A DNA stretch of 64,000 nucleotides from JABWBH01 sp964526695 (lineage in GTDB: Bacteria > Planctomycetota > Phycisphaerae > UBA1845). The notes under the pieces were generated by a model that ran no database searches, was not told the origin of the DNA, and was given only the letters and a program-made list of their open reading frames with translations. The position numbers were made by a program, and so were the translations under genes. Position 1 is the stretch's first letter, and each line of letters begins with the position of its first letter. The DNA lies in contig CAZGJA010000091.1 of the NCBI GenBank assembly GCA_964526695.1, positions 82,036 through 146,035 of the forward strand. The letters run 5' to 3'. Below are positions 15,037-22,868 of this stretch, piece by piece.

Positions 15037-16038
15037 ATGAAGAAGAACGCGGTTCACCTGAACGGGACGTACACCGCGAAGGTGAGTGGCAAGATCGTGC
15101 GTGTCCGCATCGATGCGGAAAGCCCGTACGGGGGCTGGGACGCCACCAACCTCGGCACGCGGAAGAAGATCCGTGTGAAGAGCGCCCAGCGCCTGCGGGC
15201 CGAGGTGGGCGGCACGACGCCGCCGGCGGGCCAAGGGAACGCCCCCGTGGCGAACGTGGCGAGGGACGAGGCCAAGCCGCCCAAGGCCTACGACCCGAAC
15301 CGCTGCGCCACGAGTCGGTGCAAGGGCGAGCCGGCGCTGACGTACCTCGGCAAGCCGCTGTGCCAGAGATGCTGGGACCGACACTGCGCGGAGGAACCGG
15401 CGAGCGCGATGGTCACCGAAGGCGCGGTGCCGCTCGCGGAGGGATTGAACACGTCGCCCGTTGCGGCGGCGAATGAGGCGTCCTGGGAGCGTGCGCTGCC
15501 GGGACCGGAAGATGGGGTGAACGAGGACGACGAACACGAGGACGACAAGGATGAGGACGCCGGCAACGCGCCGGCCAACACCGGCGATGCCGGAGAACTG
15601 GACACCGAAGACATGGCCACGAAGACGAAAAACAAGAAGAGCAAGGTCCGCAAGGGCGTGACGAAGACGACTGCGGCGCGCAAGCCCAAGGTCACGGCGG
15701 ACGCCAGGACGTCGCCCGCCAAGGGCGCGAGGCCCACGAAGTCCAAGGCCCAGCGGACGACGAAGGCCGCGCCGGCCAACGGCGACGGCAAGGCCAAGCG
15801 CGTCAGCGCCATCGACGCCGCGGCGGTGATCCTCAAGGACGCGGGCACGCCGATGCGCTCGCGCGAGATCATCGAAGCCGCCGCCTCCAAAGGTCTGTGG
15901 ACCAGCCCCGCGGGCAAGACGCCGCACGCAACGCTCGACGCGGCCATGCGCCGCGAGATCAACACCAAGGGCAAGGATGCGCGGTTCACGGTCGAAGGCC
16001 GAGGCCTGTTCGGCTTCAACGCCAAGGCGGGGGCGTAG
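15037..16038 (+). CDS. HARE-HTH domain protein with central zinc motif
   Basis: 333 residues from ATG 15037 (GAAAGGAGG upstream). Three parts: an N-terminal beta domain (NGTYTAKVSGKIVRVRI), a CxxxxC...CxxCW...HC cluster around residues ~90-120 (CATSRCKGEP, CQRCWDRHC) likely binding zinc, an acidic then Lys/Ala-rich histone-tail-like linker (KTKNKKSKVRKGVTKTTA), and a C-terminal winged-helix of HARE-HTH type (VSAIDAAAVILKDAGTPMRS ... EIIEAAASKGLW ... LFGF). HARE-HTH domains are known from RNA polymerase delta, restriction endonucleases and eukaryotic chromatin proteins. A DNA-binding regulatory or nucleoid role is likely. Confidence 0.75.
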   Translation: MKKNAVHLNGTYTAKVSGKIVRVRIDAESPYGGWDATNLGTRKKIRVKSAQRLRAEVGGTTPPAGQGNAPVANVARDEAKPPKAYDPNRCATSRCKGEPALTYLGKPLCQRCWDRHCAEEPASAMVTEGAVPLAEGLNTSPVAAANEASWERALPGPEDGVNEDDEHEDDKDEDAGNAPANTGDAGELDTEDMATKTKNKKSKVRKGVTKTTAARKPKVTADARTSPAKGARPTKSKAQRTTKAAPANGDGKAKRVSAIDAAAVILKDAGTPMRSREIIEAAASKGLWTSPAGKTPHATLDAAMRREINTKGKDARFTVEGRGLFGFNAKAGA

Positions 16039-16041
16039 GTC

Positions 16042-16440
16042 ATGACGACCGCACCGATCGACAACGCGCCGCCTCGGCAACGCGTGGATGTTTTCGAGGT
16101 CCTCGACGGATGTCTGGTGCGCCGGGTCGTCCCCCGCCGCGGCGAACCGTACGAGCATCGCTGTCCGCTGGAGACCTACCGCGAACTGACGTGGGCGGCG
16201 ATCGACCTGGCCGCCGACGGCTTCACCGTCGAGACGCTGGCGGATCAGGTCCGCAGCCGACCGATCGAGGAGCACGACGACCGCGAGCCGTGGGCGTCGT
16301 ACACCAACGCCGCCGTGGCCATCGCGTTCTGGAAGGAGCGCGGGATCGTCGAAACCCGCCGCCGCCGTAACTATGTGGACGACGGGTACTTCTTCGAGGA
16401 TTCGATGATCATGTACCACGCGCTGGCCGAAGGCGCCTGA
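16042..16440 (+). CDS. Phage protein of unknown function
   Basis: 132 residues starting 3 bp after the HARE-HTH stop, so probably co-translated. Begins MTTAPIDNAPPRQRVDVFEV; later LVRRVVPRRGEP, ELTWAAIDLAADGFTVETLA and AVAIAFWKERGIVETR. The second half looks like a winged-helix-type arrangement (helix, GFTVETLADQV, helix, strand pair RRRNYVDDGYFF). It could be a small DNA-binding protein; not recognised beyond that. Last gene of the cluster. Confidence 0.55.
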   Translation: MTTAPIDNAPPRQRVDVFEVLDGCLVRRVVPRRGEPYEHRCPLETYRELTWAAIDLAADGFTVETLADQVRSRPIEEHDDREPWASYTNAAVAIAFWKERGIVETRRRRNYVDDGYFFEDSMIMYHALAEGA

Positions 16441-16561
16441 CCTCACGTACCCGCCTCCGACACCTCGGCCGACACCGGGGTGTTTCTCCGGCAACAGAGC
16501 AAAAACCAGCGAGCGCGATATACTTGAGGCGGAGCGCCTGCACCTTCGGGGGAAAAGTCGA

Positions 16562-17056
16562 ATGCGCCGGACGACGATGCACCGAATCCTGAAGTGGACT
16601 GGGACAGCGTCTTGCGCGCTTATTCTGTTGGCAACAGTCGCTTGCCTAAGATGGTATGCCGTCGGCGTTGGATTTGGCCCACCGTTCGGCATCACTTTGA
16701 GCGGTGGGGCGGTCAACGTGTATGTCGAGCATGCACACCAGCCAGGGCCTCCACCGTGGACATCCCCGGAAGGTGTGATCTTCATCCATCGAGACAGTTT
16801 CCCCGCCCGTACTGCATGGTGGCAACTTGGAGTTGTTCCGAGCTTCATGGACAATTCGCATCTGTACGTGCTCCACGTCCCACTATGGATTCTGTTTCTG
16901 TTAGCCTGCATGCCGACAATCCGCCTCTGGCGCTCCGATCGCTACCGCTCCGGGCATTGCACTCAATGCGGCTACAATCTCTTTGGCAACGTCTCTGGAT
17001 GCTGCCCCGAATGCGGCACGCCCATTACGCCACACGCTTCATCCTCCGTTGCGTGA
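16562..17056 (+). CDS. Membrane protein with C-terminal zinc ribbon, probable cargo
   Basis: 164 residues: a transmembrane helix at ~13-32 (CALILLATVACLRWYAVG), an extracytoplasmic segment, a second helix at ~108-122 (VPLWILFLLACMPTI) and a C-terminal ribbon CTQCGYNLFGNVSGCCPECG. This ribbon type is frequent in planctomycete membrane proteins, and a host copy is encoded at 49826-50662. TATACT lies upstream near 16519. It is more AT-rich than the preceding phage cluster, with a 121-bp gap separating it, so I read it as a host-derived cargo gene. Function unknown. Confidence 0.65.
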   Translation: MRRTTMHRILKWTGTASCALILLATVACLRWYAVGVGFGPPFGITLSGGAVNVYVEHAHQPGPPPWTSPEGVIFIHRDSFPARTAWWQLGVVPSFMDNSHLYVLHVPLWILFLLACMPTIRLWRSDRYRSGHCTQCGYNLFGNVSGCCPECGTPITPHASSSVA

Positions 17057-17201
17057 ACTGCACCCCACATCCGCACCGCACTCGCACGACGACGCGACCG
17101 TGGCCACCGTGGGCCGCGATCGGCCGCGGGGTGGGCCACTGAGCCGTCCGTCGTGGACGAGGTCGTGAAGATGTCAGCGACGCGCAGGCATCCCGTAGGG
17201 T

Positions 17202-19430
17202 TCATCGCATGTTCTCCTCGCGGGGTTTCATGGAGATCGGCGAGGCGCCGGTGCGTTCCAGGACGGCGGGCTTGCCGGTGAAGCGCTGAAAGCGATCACA
17301 GATCACATCGCAGTAGAGCGGGTCGAGCTCCATCAAGAACGCCCGCCGTCCCGTCTGCTCGGCGGCGATCAGCGTGCTCCCCGAACCGCCGAAAAGGTCG
17401 AGCACGTTCTCGCCAGGCCGCGATGAATACTGCATCGCCCGCACCGAAAGTTCGGCAGGTTTCGCCGTCAAGTGTTCCATCTGCTGGGGGTTGATCTTCT
17501 TGACGTGCCAGAGGTCGGTCGCATTGTTCGGGCCGAGGTAGACGTGCGCCGCGCCCTCGCGCCAGCCGTAGAAACAATTGTGGGTTACGATGCCGTCCGC
17601 GACATAGTGCTCACCGATCGGCACGCCGAGGGAATAGACGTCTCCCGCGTGGTGTTGAACCTCGACGCTCTCGATCGGGCACCATTCGCTCCGCAACCGT
17701 GGCCTCTTGACCGGAACCAGCATCAGCCCGGGGATGAGGTTGCAGGCGCGCACCTGCATTCCCACCCGCCGCCCGAACTTGTCGCGCGTGTCGCCGATGC
17801 GGAGGATCGGATAGTGCGGGTGGCGTTGGAAGGCCGCGAGAGCCGCCAGTGCGCCCTCCTCCATGCGCCGCAGATCCAACTTCTCGTACAGGGCCGCGAT
17901 CTGGTCCGGCTGCCGCTGCTCCTTACGGGCCGGCCCGTAGCCAGGCTCCCAGTAGGTCGTCGGGATGCCGAACCGTACGGATACAGCCTGCTCTTGGACC
18001 ATCGCGTCCACATTGGACGCGTGGACGCTCAGGATCCATGCCTCCTCGGCCTTCTCCTTGGCCAGGCGCTGCTTCGGACCGAGCCCCCAGGTGGTGAGCA
18101 TCTTGGACTTGCCGACGCGCCACCAGTCCCCGCGGCGCATCAAGTAGACACACCACCAGTCCGCAAGGGCTTGGGAGAATCGTACGGTCCAGTGGTGGCC
18201 GGCCGTGCACCACGTGGCCTTCCCAGCGGCGCAGACGTTGTAGAGCAGGCCGTTGTAGACCCGGCTCGTCGCCATCACGGGTACGCCGCGTTTGGCCTGA
18301 AGGAAGTAACTGCGCGAGGCGTCAAACCCGACAACCCGGTCATGGGTCCTCATGGCCTCGATCGAGGAGTAGCCGTCAGCAGTCAAGACCTGCGTGCCGG
18401 CCGGCTGACACCACTCGTGGGCACCCATGAAATCCTTGCGCGTCAGGACCGGATGCTGCTTGTCCCAGATGATCGCCTGCGAAAAGTACAGCCCCACAGC
18501 CTTCAGCACCGGCGGGTAGTTGCCGCAGTTGGCGTAGCCGCCCCAGATGTAGAACCCGCGCCCGGGCAACAACACGCGCGCCATGTTGCCGAACCAGGCG
18601 AGGAGCATTTCGTCGAAGGCCTCGTCTGAAACGAAGTCGTTGAGCAGCGGCCGGTCCTTAGGGCGAAGCTGCGCGTGCGTGGCCTGCTTCGGTCCCTGAC
18701 GCGCCACATCGAAAGCCTGGTGATGATGCAGGCCCTTGTCGCCGCGCGCGGCATCGACGGCCTGGGTCAGATGCTGGTTCTTCATCAGAGAAAATGAACT
18801 GTTCCCTGCGGCAATCGCGTTGTTGCTGCGCGGCTCGACCTTCACGTTGTAGGGGGGGTCTGTATTTACCAAGTGGATCGGCGCGCCGTCGAGCAGCCGG
18901 TCCACGTCGGCCACGGACCCGCTATCACCACACATCAGTCTGTGCTCGCCGAGAATCCAGACGTCGCCGGGCTGGGTGACCGCTTCATCGGGCGGAGCCG
19001 GCACGTCGTCCGGATCAGTCAGACCCGCCTTGATCTCTCCGCCCATGAGCTTGGCCAGCTCGTCCTGATCGAACCCCAGCAGCGACCAGTCGATGCCGGC
19101 GCCCTGAAGGTCGGCCAGCTCAATCGGCAACAGCTCCAGATCCCACGTCGCCAGCTCGTTCGTTTTGTTGTCGGCGATGCGGTACGCGCGAATCTGCTCC
19201 GGCGTCAGATCCCGCGCGACATGCACCGGCACCTCGGTCAGCCCGAGCTTCTGCGCGGCCTTCCAGCGCGTGTGCCCGCAGATGATGACGCCTTCGCCAT
19301 CGATGACGATGGGCTGGCGGAACCCGAAGCGACGGATCGACTCTGCGACCGCGTCCACGGCGGCATCGTTGTCACGCGGGTTCTTGTCGTACGGTCTGAT
19401 CGATGAGAGCGGGCGCAGTTCTACCTGCAT
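17202..19430 (-). CDS. ParB-domain DNA methyltransferase containing an intein
   Basis: 742-residue precursor from ATG 19430 (GGGAGG upstream). Residues ~1-110 form a ParB/sulfiredoxin-type domain with the GEGVIICGHTRWKAA motif. The methyltransferase has NTDPPYNV (motif IV, ~190-195) before LFGGSGSTL (motif I), the beta-class order of N6-adenine or N4-cytosine methylases. The conserved HEW|CFYGWREGAAH stretch is split by a 278-residue intein (residues 341-618). Removing it leaves a ~464-residue enzyme, a normal size for phage ParB-methylase fusions. It probably protects phage DNA or alters host methylation. Leftward, next to two rightward cargo genes. Confidence 0.85.
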   Translation of the reverse strand: MQVELRPLSSIRPYDKNPRDNDAAVDAVAESIRRFGFRQPIVIDGEGVIICGHTRWKAAQKLGLTEVPVHVARDLTPEQIRAYRIADNKTNELATWDLELLPIELADLQGAGIDWSLLGFDQDELAKLMGGEIKAGLTDPDDVPAPPDEAVTQPGDVWILGEHRLMCGDSGSVADVDRLLDGAPIHLVNTDPPYNVKVEPRSNNAIAAGNSSFSLMKNQHLTQAVDAARGDKGLHHHQAFDVARQGPKQATHAQLRPKDRPLLNDFVSDEAFDEMLLAWFGNMARVLLPGRGFYIWGGYANCGNYPPVLKAVGLYFSQAIIWDKQHPVLTRKDFMGAHEWCQPAGTQVLTADGYSSIEAMRTHDRVVGFDASRSYFLQAKRGVPVMATSRVYNGLLYNVCAAGKATWCTAGHHWTVRFSQALADWWCVYLMRRGDWWRVGKSKMLTTWGLGPKQRLAKEKAEEAWILSVHASNVDAMVQEQAVSVRFGIPTTYWEPGYGPARKEQRQPDQIAALYEKLDLRRMEEGALAALAAFQRHPHYPILRIGDTRDKFGRRVGMQVRACNLIPGLMLVPVKRPRLRSEWCPIESVEVQHHAGDVYSLGVPIGEHYVADGIVTHNCFYGWREGAAHVYLGPNNATDLWHVKKINPQQMEHLTAKPAELSVRAMQYSSRPGENVLDLFGGSGSTLIAAEQTGRRAFLMELDPLYCDVICDRFQRFTGKPAVLERTGASPISMKPREENMR
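17577..18410 (-). other. Intein (278 residues) in the methyltransferase
   Basis: Begins with Cys (CQPAGTQVLTADGYSSIEAM) and ends in VADGIVTHN followed by Cys, the expected Cys1, His-Asn and Cys+1 splice residues. Block B is visible as WCTAGHHW. No LAGLIDADG motif is seen. The insert between the splicing halves holds CVYLMRRGDWWRVGKSK and, later, EQAVSVRFGIPT, which looks to me like a GIY-YIG-style fold or a decayed nuclease. The insertion site is in the most conserved methylase motif, typical of inteins. Confidence 0.88.
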
Positions 19431-19929
19431 GTTGGACCTCCCTGTCCGGAGCGCATCATGTTCCCAACGGCCACGGTATCGCGGCCATCTGCGATTCAAC
19501 CCCAACCGGGGGAATTCCGGTTTTCCCGGAACGGCCACGGCTGGCCTCTGGGGCGTCCGTGCCGAGCCGCGTACGCACGGCCAACCCGCGGCCCGCGTCG
19601 CCCCAGGGCGGCCCGGATCGCGTCGTGGGGCCTCCTGGGCCGGCGAAGCACCCAACCAAAAGCGGACAGGGGGTTGTCCGGTCGTAACTCTTTATTCCCT
19701 CGCGTCTTATGGAAAAACCGGACAGCCGAAAGAAAGTCATTCGATAAGCAGCGCTGTTCCCGCTGGCATTTTCGCAGTATTACTTCACGAAGGAACCATT
19801 GCTTACTCGCGCACAACTCGTGCGAGAGGTTCAAGGGGAGTCGGCGACCAACTTTAGAATCGGTTCCATGCTAACGCTTGCGAGCACGTGTCTCCCGACG
19901 TGAGCCAATGACTGATGGCCCGCCAGCCC
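19431..19929. other. Non-coding stretch upstream of methylase and kelch genes
   Basis: About 500 bp with no gene I can support. A 94-codon minus-strand frame (19456-19740) starts in an AT-richer patch near 19740 but has low-complexity Gly/Pro/Arg content and no family signal. The region probably contains the methylase promoter, which I could not pin down. Confidence 0.4.
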
Positions 19930-19959
19930 TTGGGCCGTGAGCTCCCGTTCGTGTAGAAT
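19930..19959 (+). promoter_or_regulatory. Candidate promoter of the kelch-like cargo gene
   Basis: TTGGGC (19930-19935) and TAGAAT (19954-19959) are 18 bp apart, followed by a GC-rich leader and AAGGAGGAG just before the ATG at 20019. It parallels the independent promoter seen before the other large cargo gene. Confidence 0.45.
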
Positions 19960-20018
19960 TCCCCCTAGGCGTGGGCCCGCCGGAGGCGCCTTCGGACCGG
20001 AAGGAGGAGAGCTAACAG

Positions 20019-22346
20019 ATGGCTCGTCAACGTTGTGATCGACCAGGATTGTGGGCTTGGCTTTGGTTTGTCACTCTTGCCTTCGCGATTGACGGTTCTA
20101 GTCGCGCTTCACCATCGGATTGCTTCACCTGGGTCGAGGCCACTCCGGGTCCTCGTCCCAGACGGGAACACGCGACCGCGTTCGATACGAATCGAGAGGT
20201 TTTGGTCCTCTTCGGCGGGTGGGATGGTGACGTTAGTGGCGAGACCTGGGAGTACGACGGAACCTCCTGGGCGCTACGATCGACCACCGGGCCTTCCCCA
20301 CGGCGCTTTCACGGGATGGCCTTCGATTCCAACCGCGGCGTCACAGTACTCTTCGGTGGATCGAATGCCGCCGGCGGACGTAATAGCGAGACCTGGGAAT
20401 GGAACGGAGAGTCTTGGAGCCTCGCCTCTTCCACTGGACCTTCACCGCGCGACAAGCATGCGATGGCTTACGATTCACAACGTAGCGTAACCGTGCTAAC
20501 CGGTGGACACGACGGGGAGACGAATCGGGAAACATGGGAGTGGGACGGAGAATCGTGGATCCTCCGTGCGACCGATGGAATTGACCCCGTCCGGGAGCAT
20601 GCGATGGCTTACGATAGTCGGCGAGCTGTCGTCGTACTCTATGGAGGACGAAGCAGCGGCTATTACCAGCACACGCTTGAATGGGACGGCAGTCGATGGC
20701 ACCTCCGCACATTCGATGGGCCGAACAGTCGCGCCAATCACACGATGACTTTTGACCAGGAACGAGGAGTTACTGTCCTCTTTGGTGGAGAGGTGCAAAG
20801 CAGGCGACTAGGTGATACTTGGGAATGGGACGGCGAGACCTGGCGACGAGTGGCCGAAGAAGGTCCAACACCTCGGCGATCGGCTTCAATGTCTTACGAC
20901 TCCGCGCGCCGACAATGCCTGTTATTTGGTGGTTTTGACGGAAACGACTCCGGAGAAACTTGGGCGTGGCGCGGTGAGCAATGGTCCCTCGATCATTCCT
21001 CGGGTCCACCGTCCCGTTATGGCGCTGCAATTGCCTATGACGAGTCTGCTGAGGTATCCGTTTTGATGGGTGGCGGTACGGCCACCCGGGTGCTTTCCGA
21101 CACTTGGGTCTGGAACGGCGTGGTCTGGAGACAAGCAGTCCAGAACGGACCCTTCGAACGCATATACCCCGAGATGGCGTATGACTCTTGGCGCTCCCGT
21201 GTTGTCCTATTCGGCGGGCGTGATGGGTCCTCACAGGACAAAGCTGAAACGTGGGAATGGGACAATTCGGAGTGGACATTTCGGACAACGTCCGGACCGT
21301 CGGCGCGCTACGATCACGCGATGGCGTTCGACAATCGTCGAAGAGTGACGGTGTTGTTCGGCGGCAACGTTGGCGGTCGTGAAACATGGGAGTGGGATGG
21401 GAATGATTGGTTGCGTGTGGCTACAACAGGTCCATCAGCGCGCCGTGGTCATGCCATGGCCTTTGATGAGCGTCGAGCTGTGACTGTCCTGTATGGAGGG
21501 AACTTCAGCTCACGAGAAACGTGGGAATGGAATGGCAGTCAATGGCATCTGGCCTCCAGCAGCGGACCGACCCCGCGTATCGATCACACGATGGCCTATG
21601 ATCGTGACCGCGAGGTCGTGATGCTCTTCGGCGGAAATGACGGGGGATTCGACAACGAGACGTGGGAATGGGATGGAGAAGTCTGGCGGCGACGAACAGG
21701 GCCCAGTCCGGACGGCAGACGCAGTCCGATCATGGCCTACGACTCCGGCCGTCGTCATCTCGTCCTCTACGGCGGGCTCAAAGAGTCCGGGGACACGGCA
21801 GGTGATACCTGGGAATCGAGTAGCCTTGCCGGGCCCGAGTTTCAGGAACATCCCGTTGATGTGCAGAGCGATCCCGGAGATGATGTCGTGCTGAAGGGAT
21901 CGGCTTTCGGCGCTGAAGATTATCGGTGGACAAAAAATGGAGTCGACGTCGTTGATGGCGATCGCATCATCGGATCCAGAACGCCGATTCTGACGCTTCT
22001 CAATGTCGAGCCAGGTGACGGAGGTCGCTACGCTCTTCGCGCGTCAAATGAATGCGATACGTCGACCAGCCACGACGCTCTCGTATGGGTCGGCGACGTA
22101 GCCTGCGAAGACATCCATCGCCTTTCGGCCAGATGTCATCGCGAGAAAGTTGTCGTCACGGTTTTTCTAAATTCTCTCGCCTTTGACGGCCAGTCGGTCG
22201 TTGTCGCAGCGGGTGAGTTCAAACGCACGCTGCAGATCATAGGCAACAGGGCGCGCGGAAAGTTAAAGAATCCAGAAACGTTCGACTCCATTTCAATCTA
22301 CACCCCTGCCGACTGTGGGATTGAAACAACAGTCGATTGTGAGTGA
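20019..22346 (+). CDS. Secreted kelch-like 12-repeat protein with Ig-like and C-terminal module
   Basis: 775 residues; ATG at 20019 after GGAAGGAGGAG. A signal peptide (LWAWLWFVTLAFAIDG) is followed by twelve repeats of about 50 residues, each with a HAMAYDSxRxVTVLFGG core and an ETWEWDGxxW strand, the layout of a kelch-type beta-propeller (twelve units would make two six-bladed rings or one unusual ring). Then comes an Ig-like domain (FQEHPVDVQSDPGDDVVLKG ... GGRYALRASNECDT) and the Cys-bracketed C-terminal module. No catalytic residues are obvious, so a binding or surface role is likely. Opposite strand to flanking phage genes, with a less GC-rich composition. Confidence 0.85.
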   Translation: MARQRCDRPGLWAWLWFVTLAFAIDGSSRASPSDCFTWVEATPGPRPRREHATAFDTNREVLVLFGGWDGDVSGETWEYDGTSWALRSTTGPSPRRFHGMAFDSNRGVTVLFGGSNAAGGRNSETWEWNGESWSLASSTGPSPRDKHAMAYDSQRSVTVLTGGHDGETNRETWEWDGESWILRATDGIDPVREHAMAYDSRRAVVVLYGGRSSGYYQHTLEWDGSRWHLRTFDGPNSRANHTMTFDQERGVTVLFGGEVQSRRLGDTWEWDGETWRRVAEEGPTPRRSASMSYDSARRQCLLFGGFDGNDSGETWAWRGEQWSLDHSSGPPSRYGAAIAYDESAEVSVLMGGGTATRVLSDTWVWNGVVWRQAVQNGPFERIYPEMAYDSWRSRVVLFGGRDGSSQDKAETWEWDNSEWTFRTTSGPSARYDHAMAFDNRRRVTVLFGGNVGGRETWEWDGNDWLRVATTGPSARRGHAMAFDERRAVTVLYGGNFSSRETWEWNGSQWHLASSSGPTPRIDHTMAYDRDREVVMLFGGNDGGFDNETWEWDGEVWRRRTGPSPDGRRSPIMAYDSGRRHLVLYGGLKESGDTAGDTWESSSLAGPEFQEHPVDVQSDPGDDVVLKGSAFGAEDYRWTKNGVDVVDGDRIIGSRTPILTLLNVEPGDGGRYALRASNECDTSTSHDALVWVGDVACEDIHRLSARCHREKVVVTVFLNSLAFDGQSVVVAAGEFKRTLQIIGNRARGKLKNPETFDSISIYTPADCGIETTVDCE
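22104..22346 (+). other. Shared Cys-bracketed C-terminal module, copy 2
   Basis: The last ~80 residues start at CEDIHRLSARCHREK and contain GQSVVVAAGEFKRTLQIIGN and a terminal Cys. They match the pattern of copies at 9577-9826 and ~37515-37760 (Cys, hydrophobics, Arg/Lys-Cys, Gly-x-x-Val-Val, I-x-G-N/R-R-A, final Cys). Presumed tag or anchor. Confidence 0.55.
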
Positions 22347-22366
22347 AACCCGAGCATCAATAAGGA

Positions 22367-22651
22367 CTATTTACCCAAGCTCCCTTCTCGCCTGCTGGTT
22401 TGTCTCCCTAATGCCGGCTTGCACAGCGGGAATTCCCAGCGGAGGGCGATCGGCTCAAGCGGCGCCCAGGAGCGCGCGGCGGCTTCAATGGCCGCGCCGG
22501 GTTCTTCGTTCTCGTCGCAGCCCATCGGCAGGAAGCGGTAGAACGCATCCAGCACGACCAGGGCGAACGGGCCCGGCTCGATGGACTCGAAGCAGGCGCG
22601 CAGCGAGACGGCGCGTCCCCACCCCCCAGCGCCAGCACCCGACCGTCGCGG
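22367..22651 (-). pseudogene. Remnant of a RepA-like (AAA_25) ATPase
   Basis: A minus-strand frame without a start reads ...FALVVLDAFYRFLPMGCDEN, which matches by eye the Walker B region of RepA-like AAA ATPases of phages and plasmids, where a strand of hydrophobics, Asp-Ala-Phe-Tyr-Arg and Asp/Glu-Asn occur. The frame has a TGA about 10 codons upstream of the matching part and no Walker A. After DEN the sequence does not continue as expected. It lies next to the primase gene, where such an ATPase could have been encoded. Probably a leftover cut by insertion of the kelch gene. Confidence 0.35.
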
Positions 22652-22740
22652 TCAACCCGTTTTGCCACCGCGCATCGTGACCACTCAAGCCGATTCCCCC
22701 GCCAGGCCAACCGACTTCTTTCCCTTCCTTCCCGCCTTCA

Positions 22741-22862
22741 CCCCACCCCATTGTGTGCGCGCGTGAGCAGACGCATAGGCGCGTGCGAGGGGTGGGAGAA
22801 AGAGAGAAAGAAGAAGAGAAGTAGTAGTATTTATATATATTTTCATGCATTCTTCTTTCACT
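22741..22862. other. AT-rich / polypurine-polypyrimidine patch with inverted repeat, candidate origin
   Basis: An inverted repeat with 8-bp arms (CCCACCCC at 22742-22749, GGGGTGGG at 22789-22796) is followed by a purine tract (~22797-22825), a TATTTATATATATTTT core (~22829-22844) and a pyrimidine-rich tract running into the primase 3' end. Such an AT-rich unwinding-like stretch is exceptional in this GC-rich window. It could be a replication origin element, a transcription end, or simply foreign DNA. Confidence 0.4.
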
Positions 22863-22868
22863 GTTCCT

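Noticed and set aside
13060..16911. 1283-codon minus-strand open frame
   Set aside because: It is antisense to eight small rightward genes that each have a proper ribosome site; the translation is Arg/Gly/Val/His-rich without domain sense.
19456..19740. 94-codon minus-strand frame upstream of the methylase
   Set aside because: Low-complexity Gly/Pro/Arg content, no recognisable motif, and no strong ribosome site.
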